A stretch of 64,000 nucleotides of DNA from Candidatus Rifleibacteriota bacterium (GCA_015233565.1 JADFXM010000005.1:124001-188000); one strand, 5' to 3'. Shown: positions 43,313-52,711, counted from the first letter of the stretch. Made by a program: numbers and translations. The notes: generated by a model not told the origin, from the sequence alone.

Positions 43313-43929
43313 TTTTTCTCCTTCCAGAGAAGACTAAAGGCTTTCCAAAATAGCTAATCTGCAAGCCCTTGCAAAATTTACCAATTCCAGATTGGGACAG
43401 ATTTTACAATCTCAACCGATGTATAGCCTTCGATGTTTTTGAGAGCAATATTATCCCCATATTATAAGAATCTTCCTGTTTTTTTTCCATAAAAAACACT
43501 CAAAAGAGCAACAAAGAGCAAATTCATATTGGCATTGGCAATTAAATATGCAATTCAAAAAAAACTCCACGAAAATATTTTTTTCCAAATTTTCTGCACT
43601 TGTGTTTATGCAGTCTTAGAAGTCAAGTATTTTTACTCTTTTTCGCTGACTCAAAACCATAAAATGGTTTCGAGTGTTTGTAAAATCGGAGATTTTTAAA
43701 TTATAATATTTTTTAAAAACGGTAGCATTTTTATAAAATACTTATTCCCAAAAACTAAATATAAAAATGGGATTAGCCAATTCTCAGTCTTGGGGAAATT
43801 CTCATCGCAAAAATGACGAACGAATCTATGTGTTCATAAAAATCACCCCCGCGACGATAGGAATTCTAAAATTGAGTCGATCTTTGAGGTTACTTTAAAT
43901 CCGAATACAGAACATTTGGACAGAAAAAT
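43313..43929. other. Long AT-rich intergenic region between divergent genes
   Basis: 617 bases between a minus-strand and a plus-strand gene, so both promoters should lie here. A small inverted repeat AAACCAT/ATGGTTT lies near 43652-43669. I looked for a TPP riboswitch ahead of thiT (CUGAGA and the ACCU/GGAU elements) and do not see one. No coding frame is convincing. Confidence 0.5.
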
Positions 43930-44460
43930 ATGGAAAAACCTTTCCTCAAGACAATGATAATTACCGAAACAGGAATCCTTTCCGCACTAGGGCTTGTTCT
44001 CGCCGGCATTAAATTCTTTCAGTTGCCCAACGGAGGGTCTATTTCTTTTTCTTCTTTTCCGATATTGCTTTTGACCGCGAGACGTGGTACAAAAGCAGGG
44101 ATAGCCGGAGGATTGGTATTCGGTTTTTTATCGCTTATCAGACGACCTTTCGTCGTCCACCCACTTCAATTTTTCCTTGATTATCCGATAGCTTATGCCA
44201 CTCTGGGAATTTCAGGTTTAATTCCCTGGAACTCTCGAGTTAAAATGCTGGGAAGTATTTTGGGGGGGAGTTCACTACGACTGATTTGTCATTTTCTTGC
44301 CGGGGTTGTATTTTTTTCAAAACCCCAGGATACAATCTGGGCAGCCGTGATGATCAGTTTTACCTACAACGCCACTTTTCTTATTCCTGAAGCGATTCTT
44401 TGCTTTCTTCTGGCAGATCAACTAAGACTTAAGTGCCCCAATCTTACCGAGAGAAAATAA
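43930..44460 (+). CDS. thiT: ECF transporter substrate-binding subunit, ThiT-like (thiamine)
   Basis: 176 residues with about six hydrophobic helices, the normal size of an S component. The pattern LQFFLDYPIAYATLGISGL (about 77-95) matches the conserved helix of ThiT proteins, and FPILLLTARRGTKAGIAGG and RLICHFLAGVVFF fit the family. S components bind a vitamin and use a shared EcfA/A'/T module, which is not in this window. GGACAG precedes the ATG. Thiamine is attractive because the nearby TPP-dependent oxidoreductase needs it, but substrate is inferred from sequence pattern alone. Confidence 0.78.
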   Translation: MEKPFLKTMIITETGILSALGLVLAGIKFFQLPNGGSISFSSFPILLLTARRGTKAGIAGGLVFGFLSLIRRPFVVHPLQFFLDYPIAYATLGISGLIPWNSRVKMLGSILGGSSLRLICHFLAGVVFFSKPQDTIWAAVMISFTYNATFLIPEAILCFLLADQLRLKCPNLTERK

Positions 44461-44619
44461 ACGAAAAACAAATCATCAAATTAATCTAAAGCTTAACAAA
44501 TTGGAATTTCAATTAAATCCAATCATCTGTACAACCCAACAGACCTTCCTAATGGTTTAGCGAAGTCAAAACAACTTTCCAAACCAGCAAACAATCCATC
44601 ACCTTCAACAGAAAGACTT

Positions 44620-44671
44620 CGCCTAAAACACCACGACCTCGAAATTAAGCTGAGGCTAAACCTCGAGGTCG
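44620..44671 (-). terminator. Possible terminator of rpmB
   Basis: Arms CGACCTCGA (44634-44642) and TCGAGGTCG (44663-44671) with a 20-base loop. The minus strand continues TGGTGTTTTAGG, a weak U-run. It lies 27 bases after the rpmB stop. Confidence 0.5.
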
Positions 44672-44697
44672 CAGTTCGGAAAGTCGCGTTTAAGCAT

Positions 44698-44889
44698 TCA
44701 AACGTTAACTTGTACTTTATCGCTTCCGAGGCAGCGGGTACAAACATAACCCCGCACGATCTTTCCATTGAAGCGAACTCTCTTCCGCTGAAGATTGATG
44801 CTCCAACGCCTTTTGCTTCGGCGATGGGAATGGCTCAACTGGAACCCCATTCTTGGGCCTCTTTCACAAACCATACAAAATCTTGACAT
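44698..44889 (-). CDS. rpmB: 50S ribosomal protein L28, zinc-type
   Basis: 63 residues from the ATG at 44889, with TTGGAGG 7 bases upstream (the frame runs to 44949). MSRFCMVCERGPRMGFQLSH is diagnostic of bL28. Two cysteine pairs, Cys5/Cys8 and Cys50/Cys53, make this the zinc-binding (C+) form rather than the zinc-independent paralogue used under zinc starvation. It stands alone rather than beside rpmG. Confidence 0.95.
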   Translation of the reverse strand: MSRFCMVCERGPRMGFQLSHSHRRSKRRWSINLQRKRVRFNGKIVRGYVCTRCLGSDKVQVNV

Positions 44890-45202
44890 AATTAGCCTCC
44901 AAAACAACGTGTAAGCACAAAGTTTAACACAACTATTTCCAAAAAGCAATAATTCTGAACATCATTCCACAATTCTCATTGAGTAAGGCTGCGAAATTGC
45001 ACCAGTACAATTATTTGAAGTTGAATAAAAGAAAATAATTTTTTTTAAAAGCCCTTTAAAAAAATTGTAATTTCGACCTAACGAGGGTACACAATAATTT
45101 ATCCTCCACAATTGTCTTCAAAAGAAGATTTTATTTGGTTTGGTGGAATTGCTATTGTTTAAACATAAATTGCAGGGCATTTCAAATTTTAAAACGATTT
45201 GC
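44890..45202. other. AT-rich intergenic region without recognised features
   Basis: 313 bases between rpmB and the upstream minus-strand gene. No hairpin-U-run and no coding frame is convincing. The rpmB promoter presumably lies here. Confidence 0.45.
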
Positions 45203-46003
45203 CTATTTTTTTAGCTCATCTGTAATCTGGCTTATAAGCCCTATTACCTTACCTCGAGCGGGATCATCAGGCTTGATTTTTTCAGCCGCAGACTTCAGAT
45301 CATCCAACATTTTCACGACTCTAACCAAGCGTTCGGCATGCGCTTTAAGCGCCTTTGCCGAATTCATGATGTGTTCTATGTCTGAAGAAATTGCACCAGC
45401 CTGAGCAGCACATTCCTGGAAATCGTTGCTGGAAAGCTTTCCTATCGCATCTGACAAAGTTCTGGAATCTTCGAAAAATTTAAGGAAATGTTGTTGGGCT
45501 TCAGTTCCAAGTGAAAAATACTGCGAATATTTATCGTAATTCGAATCTTTTTTAAGAACCATCCCTTGAGCAGTATCACCAACACCTAAATGGCCAAGGT
45601 TTTCAAAAATATTTAATAACCCGGAAATGAATTTAAGGTTTGTAAAGATCATGCCATTGTCTAATCCGGTTAAATTTACACCCTTATGGGCTTCCTTGAT
45701 CAATTCTGAAAAGTTCTGAATTGCATCATCGGGGTTTTTAGAATCAAAAGCCAACATTGTGAAACAAAAGCATTTTCCCAAAACAGCTTCGCGATGCAAT
45801 GCCAAGTCACTCTCAGAAATTTTGGAATAAAATCCGAGTGCACTTTGATAATTTCCCTCAAAAAGGAATTGGTTTGCTTTCTTCATGAAATCAGCATCGG
45901 TTAGTATGTCAGCAGCGCAAAGCGGCGAAATGATAAACCAGGTAGCCAAGATGAAGAGCATTCTAAAATTCGAAGACAATGAAATGCTTCTGAAACTTGC
46001 CAT
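45203..46003 (-). CDS. Exported helical protein, possibly TPR-like
   Basis: 266 residues. Signal peptide 1-31 (MLFILATWFIISPLCAA). The mature chain looks all-helical: ANQFLFEGNYQSALGFYSKI near 43-62 is TPR-like, and the rest has regular amphipathic helices with a Lys/Glu-rich C-terminus. No enzyme motif is visible. GGGAGG lies 7 bases upstream of the ATG. It follows the Ala/Gly-rich membrane gene but a terminator sits between them, so expression beyond the first gene may be reduced or independently driven. Confidence 0.62.
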   Translation of the reverse strand: MASFRSISLSSNFRMLFILATWFIISPLCAADILTDADFMKKANQFLFEGNYQSALGFYSKISESDLALHREAVLGKCFCFTMLAFDSKNPDDAIQNFSELIKEAHKGVNLTGLDNGMIFTNLKFISGLLNIFENLGHLGVGDTAQGMVLKKDSNYDKYSQYFSLGTEAQQHFLKFFEDSRTLSDAIGKLSSNDFQECAAQAGAISSDIEHIMNSAKALKAHAERLVRVVKMLDDLKSAAEKIKPDDPARGKVIGLISQITDELKK

Positions 46004-46014
46004 TTTTTTCCTCC

Positions 46015-46047
46015 CTAAAATAAAACCGCCCCGAGATTCTCGGGGCG
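46015..46047 (-). terminator. Terminator behind the Ala/Gly-rich membrane gene
   Basis: On the minus strand, CGCCCCGAG (46039-46047 complement) and CTCGGGGCG with a 3-base loop, then GTTTTATTTTA. It begins 5 bases past the stop, only 12-15 bases before the ATG of the next gene, whose GGGAGG site follows the U-run. It could thus act as an attenuator for that gene. Confidence 0.8.
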
Positions 46048-46052
46048 TTAAG

Positions 46053-46997
46053 CTACTTAGAATTACTCTGTCGCAATAGGGTTATGTAGGTATTATAGGA
46101 TTCTCTGTAGGCAGTTAATGCGCTTTGGACATCTGTCCGTCTCATATTGGTCTGGAGTTCTTCATCGGGATTTTCAGAGCCACCAATGTTGGTAACCTTA
46201 CTGATGTAGGTATTGTAGGCTTTGATATAATTTTCATGTGCAGTTTTAAGTGCATCTGAGGTTGCTCCAAGAGTTGTGGTTGTATTGGCTGCAACATCAG
46301 CGGCCGGTGTTGTTGGTACTACTGCGGCCGGTGTTTGAGAAGTATTAGCGGTAGGAACATCGGTTGATGTCATCGGTGGTAATTGAGTAGTGTTAGGATT
46401 TCCAACCGTAGTACTTACCGTGGGATCAGTTCCAGGGATAGAAACTGTTGCAGCAACTGTTGGGAGATTGCTTCCATTGGAGATATCTTGAGTCTGGCGT
46501 TTATAGTGCTTCCAGAGGAAGTAAGCAGCAACTGCCGCACCGATTACTACGAGAGCAGGAATAAACAAGGGGCTAAGGAAAATTCCAGCAATCCATCCGG
46601 CGATTCCGGAGAACATTCCTGCGATTCCAGCTCCAAATGCGCCAAGGGCGCCGACTACGAATCCACCGGCGGCAACTACTCCGCCCCAAATTGCAGCACC
46701 GATTCCGGCAATTCCTGCACCGGCACCTGCCACTGCAGCAACTGCTCCAGCGCTACCAACTGCTGCAACTCCGGTTGCAGCCCCAACGGCTGAAGCGATA
46801 TAGGGAGCCGCGATTATAGCACCAGCACCAACTGCTACTGTTCCCAGGGTGCTTGCTACTGGATGGTTCGTGAATGTGTCTTTAATAGTCGAAAATAATC
46901 CCGCATCTGCCCTGGCAGTTAAACCAAATGCTGAAAGGAACATCATTACACACAAGACGGACGCGACCATTTTCGTAAATCTGCGGTTCATCCTCAT
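46053..46997 (-). CDS. Ala/Gly-rich membrane protein with glycine-zipper repeats
   Basis: 314 residues. Signal peptide 1-31. Residues about 47-160 are a near-continuous hydrophobic stretch rich in Gly-Ala-Val (AVAAVAGAGAGIAGIGAAI, GALGAFGAGIAGMFSGI), probably three or four packed helices, followed by FLWKHYKRQ and a Thr/Asn/Pro-rich linker, then a helical C-terminal tail of about 60 residues (near 255-314). AAGGAGG lies 7 bases upstream of the ATG. Glycine-zipper domains form oligomers or pores, but no known family was recognised. Confidence 0.62.
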   Translation of the reverse strand: MRMNRRFTKMVASVLCVMMFLSAFGLTARADAGLFSTIKDTFTNHPVASTLGTVAVGAGAIIAAPYIASAVGAATGVAAVGSAGAVAAVAGAGAGIAGIGAAIWGGVVAAGGFVVGALGAFGAGIAGMFSGIAGWIAGIFLSPLFIPALVVIGAAVAAYFLWKHYKRQTQDISNGSNLPTVAATVSIPGTDPTVSTTVGNPNTTQLPPMTSTDVPTANTSQTPAAVVPTTPAADVAANTTTTLGATSDALKTAHENYIKAYNTYISKVTNIGGSENPDEELQTNMRRTDVQSALTAYRESYNTYITLLRQSNSK

Positions 46998-47114
46998 AAA
47001 CTTTCCTCCTTAAATCTGAAAAAGGAACACAGAAACGACTTAATTCAAATTTTCGTTTCTCTTCAACACCTCCTGAAACTAATGTTGGGTAATGGGTAAT
47101 TAGGTAAAACACTT

Positions 47115-47153
47115 AGCAAAACAAGAACCCTGCTTGGGGTAAAGCAGGGTTCT
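47115..47153 (-). terminator. Terminator downstream of the 47273-48037 gene
   Basis: A 12-base perfect stem AGAACCCTGCTT (47124-47135) / AAGCAGGGTTCT (47142-47153) with a 6-base loop. The minus strand continues TGTTTTGC. It lies about 120 bases after the stop. Confidence 0.7.
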
Positions 47154-47272
47154 GATTTCCAAAATTAGAACTTAATTTGCCTGCTTCCGACTTTATTCTT
47201 TTTTCAATGAACTCAATTGATTACTACTCAATTATAAGAATGGTACTCGGAAGCGTCAACCCTTTTGGAAAA

Positions 47273-48037
47273 TTATTTGGCAATTCCCATTTTTAGGTTG
47301 AGATTCATTCGTGTTTCGATCTTTTCTTTCTTTCCACCACCCATATCATTTTCCATTACCATGTTCATTGTGGAAACAACTTCATTCTTTACCATGATTC
47401 CTTCTTTGTAAGCGAACCATATTTTTCCGTTGGCCTTCACATTTAAATTGATGCTGCCAGCGGCTCCCTGGTCAGTCGATACTACAGATTGCAATTTAGC
47501 GCATTCATAACCATCGGAATTTTCCAAGCCGAGGAAAGTATATTTTACTTTTAAAGGAATAGGGAGCTGTGGATTGGGGTTAATAGTGGTTTCCCAGGAT
47601 TCACCGGTTCCTACCGGGTGATCCGGAAATTTGATCTGCATATTTTGGAAGTTGGTTTGGTTATCCATTCCCTCAGTAGAAACAACTTCACCATTCTTCG
47701 CCATCTTTACTTTGATCACCTGACCAACTGCTGGAAGTGGGGTAGGAGTTCCATTGACTGTAATGGATCCCTCAGTGATGGTTGTAGCCATATCCACGTT
47801 TCCCTTGGGGTCAACGCCGGTGATCTTCTGTTCTATTGCCATATCCGTCTGCAAATCAGTTTTCTGCGCTCTCTGCATGGCGGTTACAACTGTAGTCCCT
47901 TGAAGATTCATTTTATATTTCGTGGTGGTGCCTGGCTTCGGATTATATTGAAGTAGAACTTTTTCCTGTGCGGAAGCGCCAATAACAACACCCATGAAAA
48001 AGAGAACCGCCAAAAATACTGTACAACGCTTTAACAT
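47273..48037 (-). CDS. Exported beta-rich protein of unknown family
   Basis: 254 residues from the ATG at 48037 with AAAGGAG 6 bases upstream (the frame runs to 48127). Signal peptide 1-23 (VFLAVLFFMGVVIGASA). The mature part has repeated amphipathic beta strands, TTKYKMNLQGTTVV, VVSTEGMDN, GESWETTI, like the DUF6263/lipocalin-like exported proteins common in Bacteroidota and candidate phyla, but no lipobox is present. Regular strand pattern and length suggest a single beta domain. Role unknown; monocistronic. Confidence 0.6.
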   Translation of the reverse strand: MLKRCTVFLAVLFFMGVVIGASAQEKVLLQYNPKPGTTTKYKMNLQGTTVVTAMQRAQKTDLQTDMAIEQKITGVDPKGNVDMATTITEGSITVNGTPTPLPAVGQVIKVKMAKNGEVVSTEGMDNQTNFQNMQIKFPDHPVGTGESWETTINPNPQLPIPLKVKYTFLGLENSDGYECAKLQSVVSTDQGAAGSINLNVKANGKIWFAYKEGIMVKNEVVSTMNMVMENDMGGGKKEKIETRMNLNLKMGIAK

Positions 48038-48127
48038 TCTTTTCTCCTTTCGTTTATCCGAAATACTATTTACTTCGGAAAAAAGCCGACAATTCATAAA
48101 ATTTAGAAGTACCGCAAAATCTACCAT

Positions 48128-48510
48128 AGCAGCAAACCAGTGTCAAGAAATTCACAAATTGATCCCATGATTTTGCTATTTTATTTTGTATCGGAAAGAT
48201 AACGATAAATATTGATTAAAAAAAATTAATACCTGGTAAGAACTTCAAAAATGAAAAATACCATTTGGAATGAAACTTGCTTATACTCTTTCAGTTATTT
48301 AGGTTGCGAAGATTTTTAAAATTCATCTGCAATAGGGCAACTGGCACGGCTTTGTGGGAATTAGAAAAAATGCTGTTGTCAACAAAATTTGATATCTGAA
48401 GAAGATTTGCAAGAATTTCTGAAAATAGCTTCACTTCCTCTCAATAGGACTTATAGTCTAAAGTTCAGTTGTTTTTTCTCTTGAGACCTGATAAAGCCGA
48501 CTATCTAAAA
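48128..48510. other. Intergenic region without recognised features
   Basis: About 380 bases, AT-rich, no convincing coding frame, repeat or RNA. The promoter for the minus-strand gene at 48037 should lie in its left part. Confidence 0.45.
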
Positions 48511-48542
48511 AAATGAAAAGCGACCTCGTCTTAAGGTCGCTT
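48507..48542 (-). terminator. Terminator of the DUF2252-like gene
   Basis: A 9-base stem AAGCGACCT (48518-48526) / AGGTCGCTT (48534-48542). The minus strand continues TTCATTTTTTTAG. It lies 47 bases after the stop. Confidence 0.8.
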
Positions 48543-48588
48543 CAAAATTCCATTTCAGTAAATTTTTTAGTTGGCGGGTCGTTGTATT

Positions 48589-49872
48589 TTATTGCTCTTT
48601 CCAAAAATCTTTTAAGTGCTTCCAGTCTTTAATCACTTGATCAGAATAATCATCCACCGCCTTGATAAATTGTTTCTTGTAAGAATCGAACCAACTTTTC
48701 ATTTCTTTTGATTGTTTGTTCTCACTATGGAAATCACCCAGCATATTGCCTAAAAATCCTGCGAATTTCGAAATGTCATCTTTATCAACTTTGGTAACTT
48801 CCAATCTTTTTGCCCATGGAAAAATTTCCCGTGTTTGAAATAGTTTTCCATCTAAAGGCATTACTCCCAGAAAAATATCATGGCCACGATGGGCTCTTTC
48901 GAACCCAAGTAAAGTATTTTTAGCCTGTGTCTCTAATGAACCGCCTACATCACTTGACACACGCATCTGCTTTACTTCGACAACTCTGTCATCTTTCCAA
49001 CTTTCTGTTTCACCTTCAAGCAACACATAGTATCTATCAAGGCCAGTGCTTGATAAACCCTTGCCTAATCTTCTAACAACATCTAAGATGGTAGCCATAC
49101 TTGGGGGGAATTTATTGGAGGTGGCAAGTTTTTTAAAATGGGAGTTCAGAGCATTTCTCAACCCCGTTTCGATATTTTTGGGAAGGTGCTGTAATTCTTT
49201 AGATTCTTTGAAACTGTTTCCTTTTTCACATTTTGTTCCCACATCAAGAAAATCTTTCTGATTTATATCAACGGTTTCTTTGATAAATTTCTCAATAAAA
49301 TTTGGCACTGGACAACTTGGCCAATCTGCGTGAAGATAATTGTTAGCACAATTCAAATAGCCCTGAACCATACTTTCGATTGCATCATCAATTTCTTTTC
49401 CCTTGGAATTGTGCCGAAAGCCAATGTTAATGCTCACCCCTAACCTGAAAAGGTCATAAGCCAGATAGGAAGTGTGGACTTCATCAAAATCTTCGGTTCC
49501 ATATGTGCCTGGACGATTCTGAAAAAACAAAATGGCAAAATTGTGAGCATGTAGATCTCCATGGATTAAGCCCGTTGGGGACTTTTTCATAAACTCAAGG
49601 GAAGGGGAGGAACGAAGATCTCCATACATTAAATGCGGCGTTCCCCGAAAAAAAGAAAATGGATCGTTGGTCATGAGTTCCATTTTTTCTTTGTACAAAC
49701 CATGGGAAGTCTTCTTCAAATCAGCATTAAAACTCTCGACATCTGCTACAGCATCATTCACAGCATAGTCTCTGGCAAAAAGGCTTGGTAAGGAAAACTG
49801 AAAAAAAAGAACAACGAAAAGCCCGGCAATAATTGATCCATGATTAAGAAGACTTTTAAATTGCTCAATCAT
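48589..49872 (-). CDS. Exported DUF2252-family (kinase-like) protein
   Basis: 427 residues. DUF2252 signatures are clear: FFRGTPHLMYGD (74-85), LIHGDLHAHNFAI (102-114, kinase-like catalytic loop HGDxHxxN), TEDFDEV (126-132, metal-binding DFD) and YDLFRLGVS (139-147), followed by a helical C-terminal lobe. What is odd is a signal peptide at about 12-33 (SIIAGLFVVLFFQFSLPSLFA) that would send a kinase-like fold out of the cytoplasm, where ATP is scarce. The ATG has AAAGGA upstream. Function of DUF2252 is not established. A monocistronic gene with its own terminator. Confidence 0.82.
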   Translation of the reverse strand: MIEQFKSLLNHGSIIAGLFVVLFFQFSLPSLFARDYAVNDAVADVESFNADLKKTSHGLYKEKMELMTNDPFSFFRGTPHLMYGDLRSSPSLEFMKKSPTGLIHGDLHAHNFAILFFQNRPGTYGTEDFDEVHTSYLAYDLFRLGVSINIGFRHNSKGKEIDDAIESMVQGYLNCANNYLHADWPSCPVPNFIEKFIKETVDINQKDFLDVGTKCEKGNSFKESKELQHLPKNIETGLRNALNSHFKKLATSNKFPPSMATILDVVRRLGKGLSSTGLDRYYVLLEGETESWKDDRVVEVKQMRVSSDVGGSLETQAKNTLLGFERAHRGHDIFLGVMPLDGKLFQTREIFPWAKRLEVTKVDKDDISKFAGFLGNMLGDFHSENKQSKEMKSWFDSYKKQFIKAVDDYSDQVIKDWKHLKDFWKEQ

Positions 49873-49952
49873 TATTAATTCCTTTCACAATCACAACATT
49901 TTGCCTTTTCAAAGAAACCACTTTTTAATTCTACTAACCAAATGGAATTCGG

Positions 49953-51188
49953 TCAAGTGTTAGGTGTACCTTCGAATTGCAAAGCTTGATTTAGAAAATT
50001 CTCTAACTGGTCAACGTATCCCTGGAAGGAATGGAATTTTTTTACATAGTTATGAGCGTTCCTTCCTAATTCAAGACGATTTGCTTCATCGTTCCAAAGT
50101 CGCTCCAACTTATCAGCAAGATCAATCGGGTCTCCCGCCTTATAAGCCAGCGCGTTCAAACCATCTTTAATAAGTTCAGCCGAACCGCCGGTTGTTGTAG
50201 AAATGACTGCCATTCCTGAAGCCATAGCTTCAAGATGCGCCAAACCGAAAGGCTCCTCCCATTCTGAAGAAAAAACAAAAATATGATTATTCTTGTGGAA
50301 GTTCTTTATTTCTGAGTGTTTTACCATCCCAGCAAATTCAGTTTTATCGGCTATTCCTTCTTCCTCGGTTATTTTTTTTAGCTCTGCAACATAGTCTTCA
50401 ACACCGCTTCCAACTATGGTTAAGCGGAAATCCCCACTTTTCTTACGCAGGAATATCCCTGCAGCACGTAGAATTGTATGAACACCCTTTGCTTTACTCA
50501 ATTGCCCGGTGTAAAGGATCTTTAAAGGCTCAGATAACGATTGCAAGAGTTGGAAAAAGGAAAAATCTTCGATCCTTATTCCCTGATAGATTACTTGCGC
50601 ATGTTCAATCGGAACTCCTTCTTGAACCAGCCGTTTTTTTAACTTTTCACTTATGATTGTTACTGGAAAAGGTCGTAGGTTCCTGAATGTGGCCATCGGC
50701 CATAGCCATTTTTCAGCCAAAAAACGAAATATGGCGCGAGGTCCGATAAATTTTCCAGTGATGTGAAATTGTTTTGGATGCTCATCATTAATTGTGTAGC
50801 AAACCGGAACCCCTGAATGTTGTGCAGCAAAAGCCACTCCCAAACTTAGACGATTCAAACACCAGCAAAACACAAGATCCGGTTTAAATTGGGAAATGGC
50901 AGAAATGCATTTTTCATAATTTAACTTTGCAATTCGATTTATACTGCTCAATTTGAAATCAACCAAACCAACAGATTCACCAGGTCTCGGAAAATCAGTT
51001 GTAAGCTTCAAAATCCTTTCAACGTTGCTTTCGCCTTTGTGTTTTTGTGTTTCTGTGGCAAAATCGCTGGTTAAAATATAAATTGAATGCCCTCTCAGCA
51101 GAAGTTCTTCTACTACCTGTGAACAGAGAATTTCATATCCACCGAATACATAAGGCGGATAAAGATTTCCAACGATCAATATTCTCAT
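49953..51188 (-). CDS. Family 4-type glycosyltransferase
   Basis: 411 residues with the GT-B fold. N-terminal GNLYPPYVFGGYEILCSQV (7-25) is the glycine-rich acceptor-side loop. Donor-side motifs are LKILYTGQLSKAKGVHTILRA near 227-247 and FVFSSEWEEPFGLAHLEAMA near 310-329, with the ExFGLxxLEAMA block typical of GT4. Probably adds a sugar to a lipid-linked intermediate. Its ATG overlaps the flippase stop as ATGA, so the two are coupled. Second sugar-export module of the window. Confidence 0.88.
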   Translation of the reverse strand: MRILIVGNLYPPYVFGGYEILCSQVVEELLLRGHSIYILTSDFATETQKHKGESNVERILKLTTDFPRPGESVGLVDFKLSSINRIAKLNYEKCISAISQFKPDLVFCWCLNRLSLGVAFAAQHSGVPVCYTINDEHPKQFHITGKFIGPRAIFRFLAEKWLWPMATFRNLRPFPVTIISEKLKKRLVQEGVPIEHAQVIYQGIRIEDFSFFQLLQSLSEPLKILYTGQLSKAKGVHTILRAAGIFLRKKSGDFRLTIVGSGVEDYVAELKKITEEEGIADKTEFAGMVKHSEIKNFHKNNHIFVFSSEWEEPFGLAHLEAMASGMAVISTTTGGSAELIKDGLNALAYKAGDPIDLADKLERLWNDEANRLELGRNAHNYVKKFHSFQGYVDQLENFLNQALQFEGTPNT

Positions 51189-52711
51189 GCCTTTTTCAAC
51201 CTGAAGATCTTTGTTGCGAATAGTTCCTTTTCCGAGGCTTCAACAAAAAAATACCAGAAAATCATAGCAAAAATAATTGAGGGAGGAACTAATTGAAGGA
51301 AAATTGCCAAAAGAGAACCTGGTGGATAAAAATATTTCATTGAATATCCTAAAATAAGAAAAATCAAACTTGAGATTGTTCCCGGGAGAAGAATTCTGGC
51401 ATTATATGAAATGAAAGGGATTTTATATATCTTGGATGCCCTGTACCCAACAAAAATAATATCCACAATCAGTACTGCAATGAATGTTCCCCAGGCAACA
51501 CCGTTCATTTGAAGAGGAATAGCAAGCGCAATACTGAAACCAACATTCACGATAATGCTGATCAAAGCAGCTGCCGCTGTGAATTTGTGCTCCCCGGTCA
51601 TTCCAAGCACGCTGGAAGCCACCATCTGAGGAACTGAAAGCGCCATTGCAAGCATCAGGATATTGAGAGCACCTGCCCCTTCTTCAAACCCCTTTCCAAT
51701 CCAAAAACTTAAGCCTTCGCGGGAATAAAGTAAAGAGGCCGTTGCCATTAAAGCTGCCGGAGCAAAAGCAAATTTGGCACAGTTAACCAGAATAAATCGA
51801 ATTTTGATTTCATCACCGCTTCCTTTTAATTCGGCTACCAAAGGTCCAAGGATATTGACATACTGTTTAATCAAAAGAAGCGCATTTTCAGCTATTTTCA
51901 AAGCGATTGAATAAATACTGACCGCTGAAAGAGGCATAAACATTTTTACAATCAGAGGGTCCGTTCTCAGTAGAATTAAAGCTGAGACACTGATAATAAA
52001 AGAATATCCGCTGAAAGAGAAGACTTCCCACAAAATTTTCCTGTCAAAAAGCTTTATAGACAATTCAAATTCAGTAATATTCGTATGACAAAGGAAAATA
52101 TACACCAAATGTTCAAGTATCAAAGCAAGAAAATTTGCCACAGCCAAAAAAACAATTCCATAACCAAGTTTCAAACCTACGATTACCAAAAAAACATTGA
52201 ATATCGTGGAAAAAATTTGTACAACGTTTATTTGAAAAATTTGTTGCTCTCCAAAAAGAATTCCTCGAAACACACTTAGAGGAAGATAGGCAATCACACT
52301 ACGACCTGCAACAATCCAGAGTAAAATGTTGGATTTTACGGTTTGACTGACTGGAATATCAAAAATCCGAGTGAAATATAGGGCTATAATACAAATAATC
52401 ACTGTTCCAAAAACAGAAAGCATGGAATACACAACGAAAAGGGTGCTGATTATTTTGTTTCTCTTTGCTAAATCACCACTTCCCTTGCATTCGGCGGTGT
52501 ATTTTATGATTCCATTGCCAAAGCCAAGATCCAGTAGCCCCAGAATGCCTAACGCTGAATTGATAAGTGTCCAGAGCCCGTAATCATCTTTGCCAACCGA
52601 AGAAATAATTATCGGTGTTAAAAAGAATACCGAAAGGAGCGCAACACCGAATCTGAGGTAATTTCCTGCAGCGTTAAGTGCAAACTGCCTTGTTCGAGAG
52701 GTTTGAGCCAT
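51185..52711 (-). CDS. Polysaccharide flippase/O-antigen exporter-type membrane protein
   Basis: 508 residues with about 12-14 hydrophobic helices. The start RQFALNAAGNYLRFGVALL followed by SSVGKDDYGLWTLINSALGILGLLDLGFGNGIIKYTAE is typical of Wzx-like flippases. AAGGAAAA lies upstream of the ATG. It forms a pair with the downstream glycosyltransferase through the ATGA overlap. It resembles the protein at 23738-25258 in length and topology, so the genome has at least two such systems. Confidence 0.85.
   Translation of the reverse strand: MAQTSRTRQFALNAAGNYLRFGVALLSVFFLTPIIISSVGKDDYGLWTLINSALGILGLLDLGFGNGIIKYTAECKGSGDLAKRNKIISTLFVVYSMLSVFGTVIICIIALYFTRIFDIPVSQTVKSNILLWIVAGRSVIAYLPLSVFRGILFGEQQIFQINVVQIFSTIFNVFLVIVGLKLGYGIVFLAVANFLALILEHLVYIFLCHTNITEFELSIKLFDRKILWEVFSFSGYSFIISVSALILLRTDPLIVKMFMPLSAVSIYSIALKIAENALLLIKQYVNILGPLVAELKGSGDEIKIRFILVNCAKFAFAPAALMATASLLYSREGLSFWIGKGFEEGAGALNILMLAMALSVPQMVASSVLGMTGEHKFTAAAALISIIVNVGFSIALAIPLQMNGVAWGTFIAVLIVDIIFVGYRASKIYKIPFISYNARILLPGTISSLIFLILGYSMKYFYPPGSLLAIFLQLVPPSIIFAMIFWYFFVEASEKELFATKIFRLKKA

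Noticed and set aside
43700..43929. TPP riboswitch ahead of thiT
   Set aside because: None of the conserved elements (CUGAGA, the ACCU/GGAU helix) could be found by eye.
44523..44768. 81-residue minus-strand frame in and behind rpmB
   Set aside because: It covers the rpmB end in another frame; no motif and no ribosome site.
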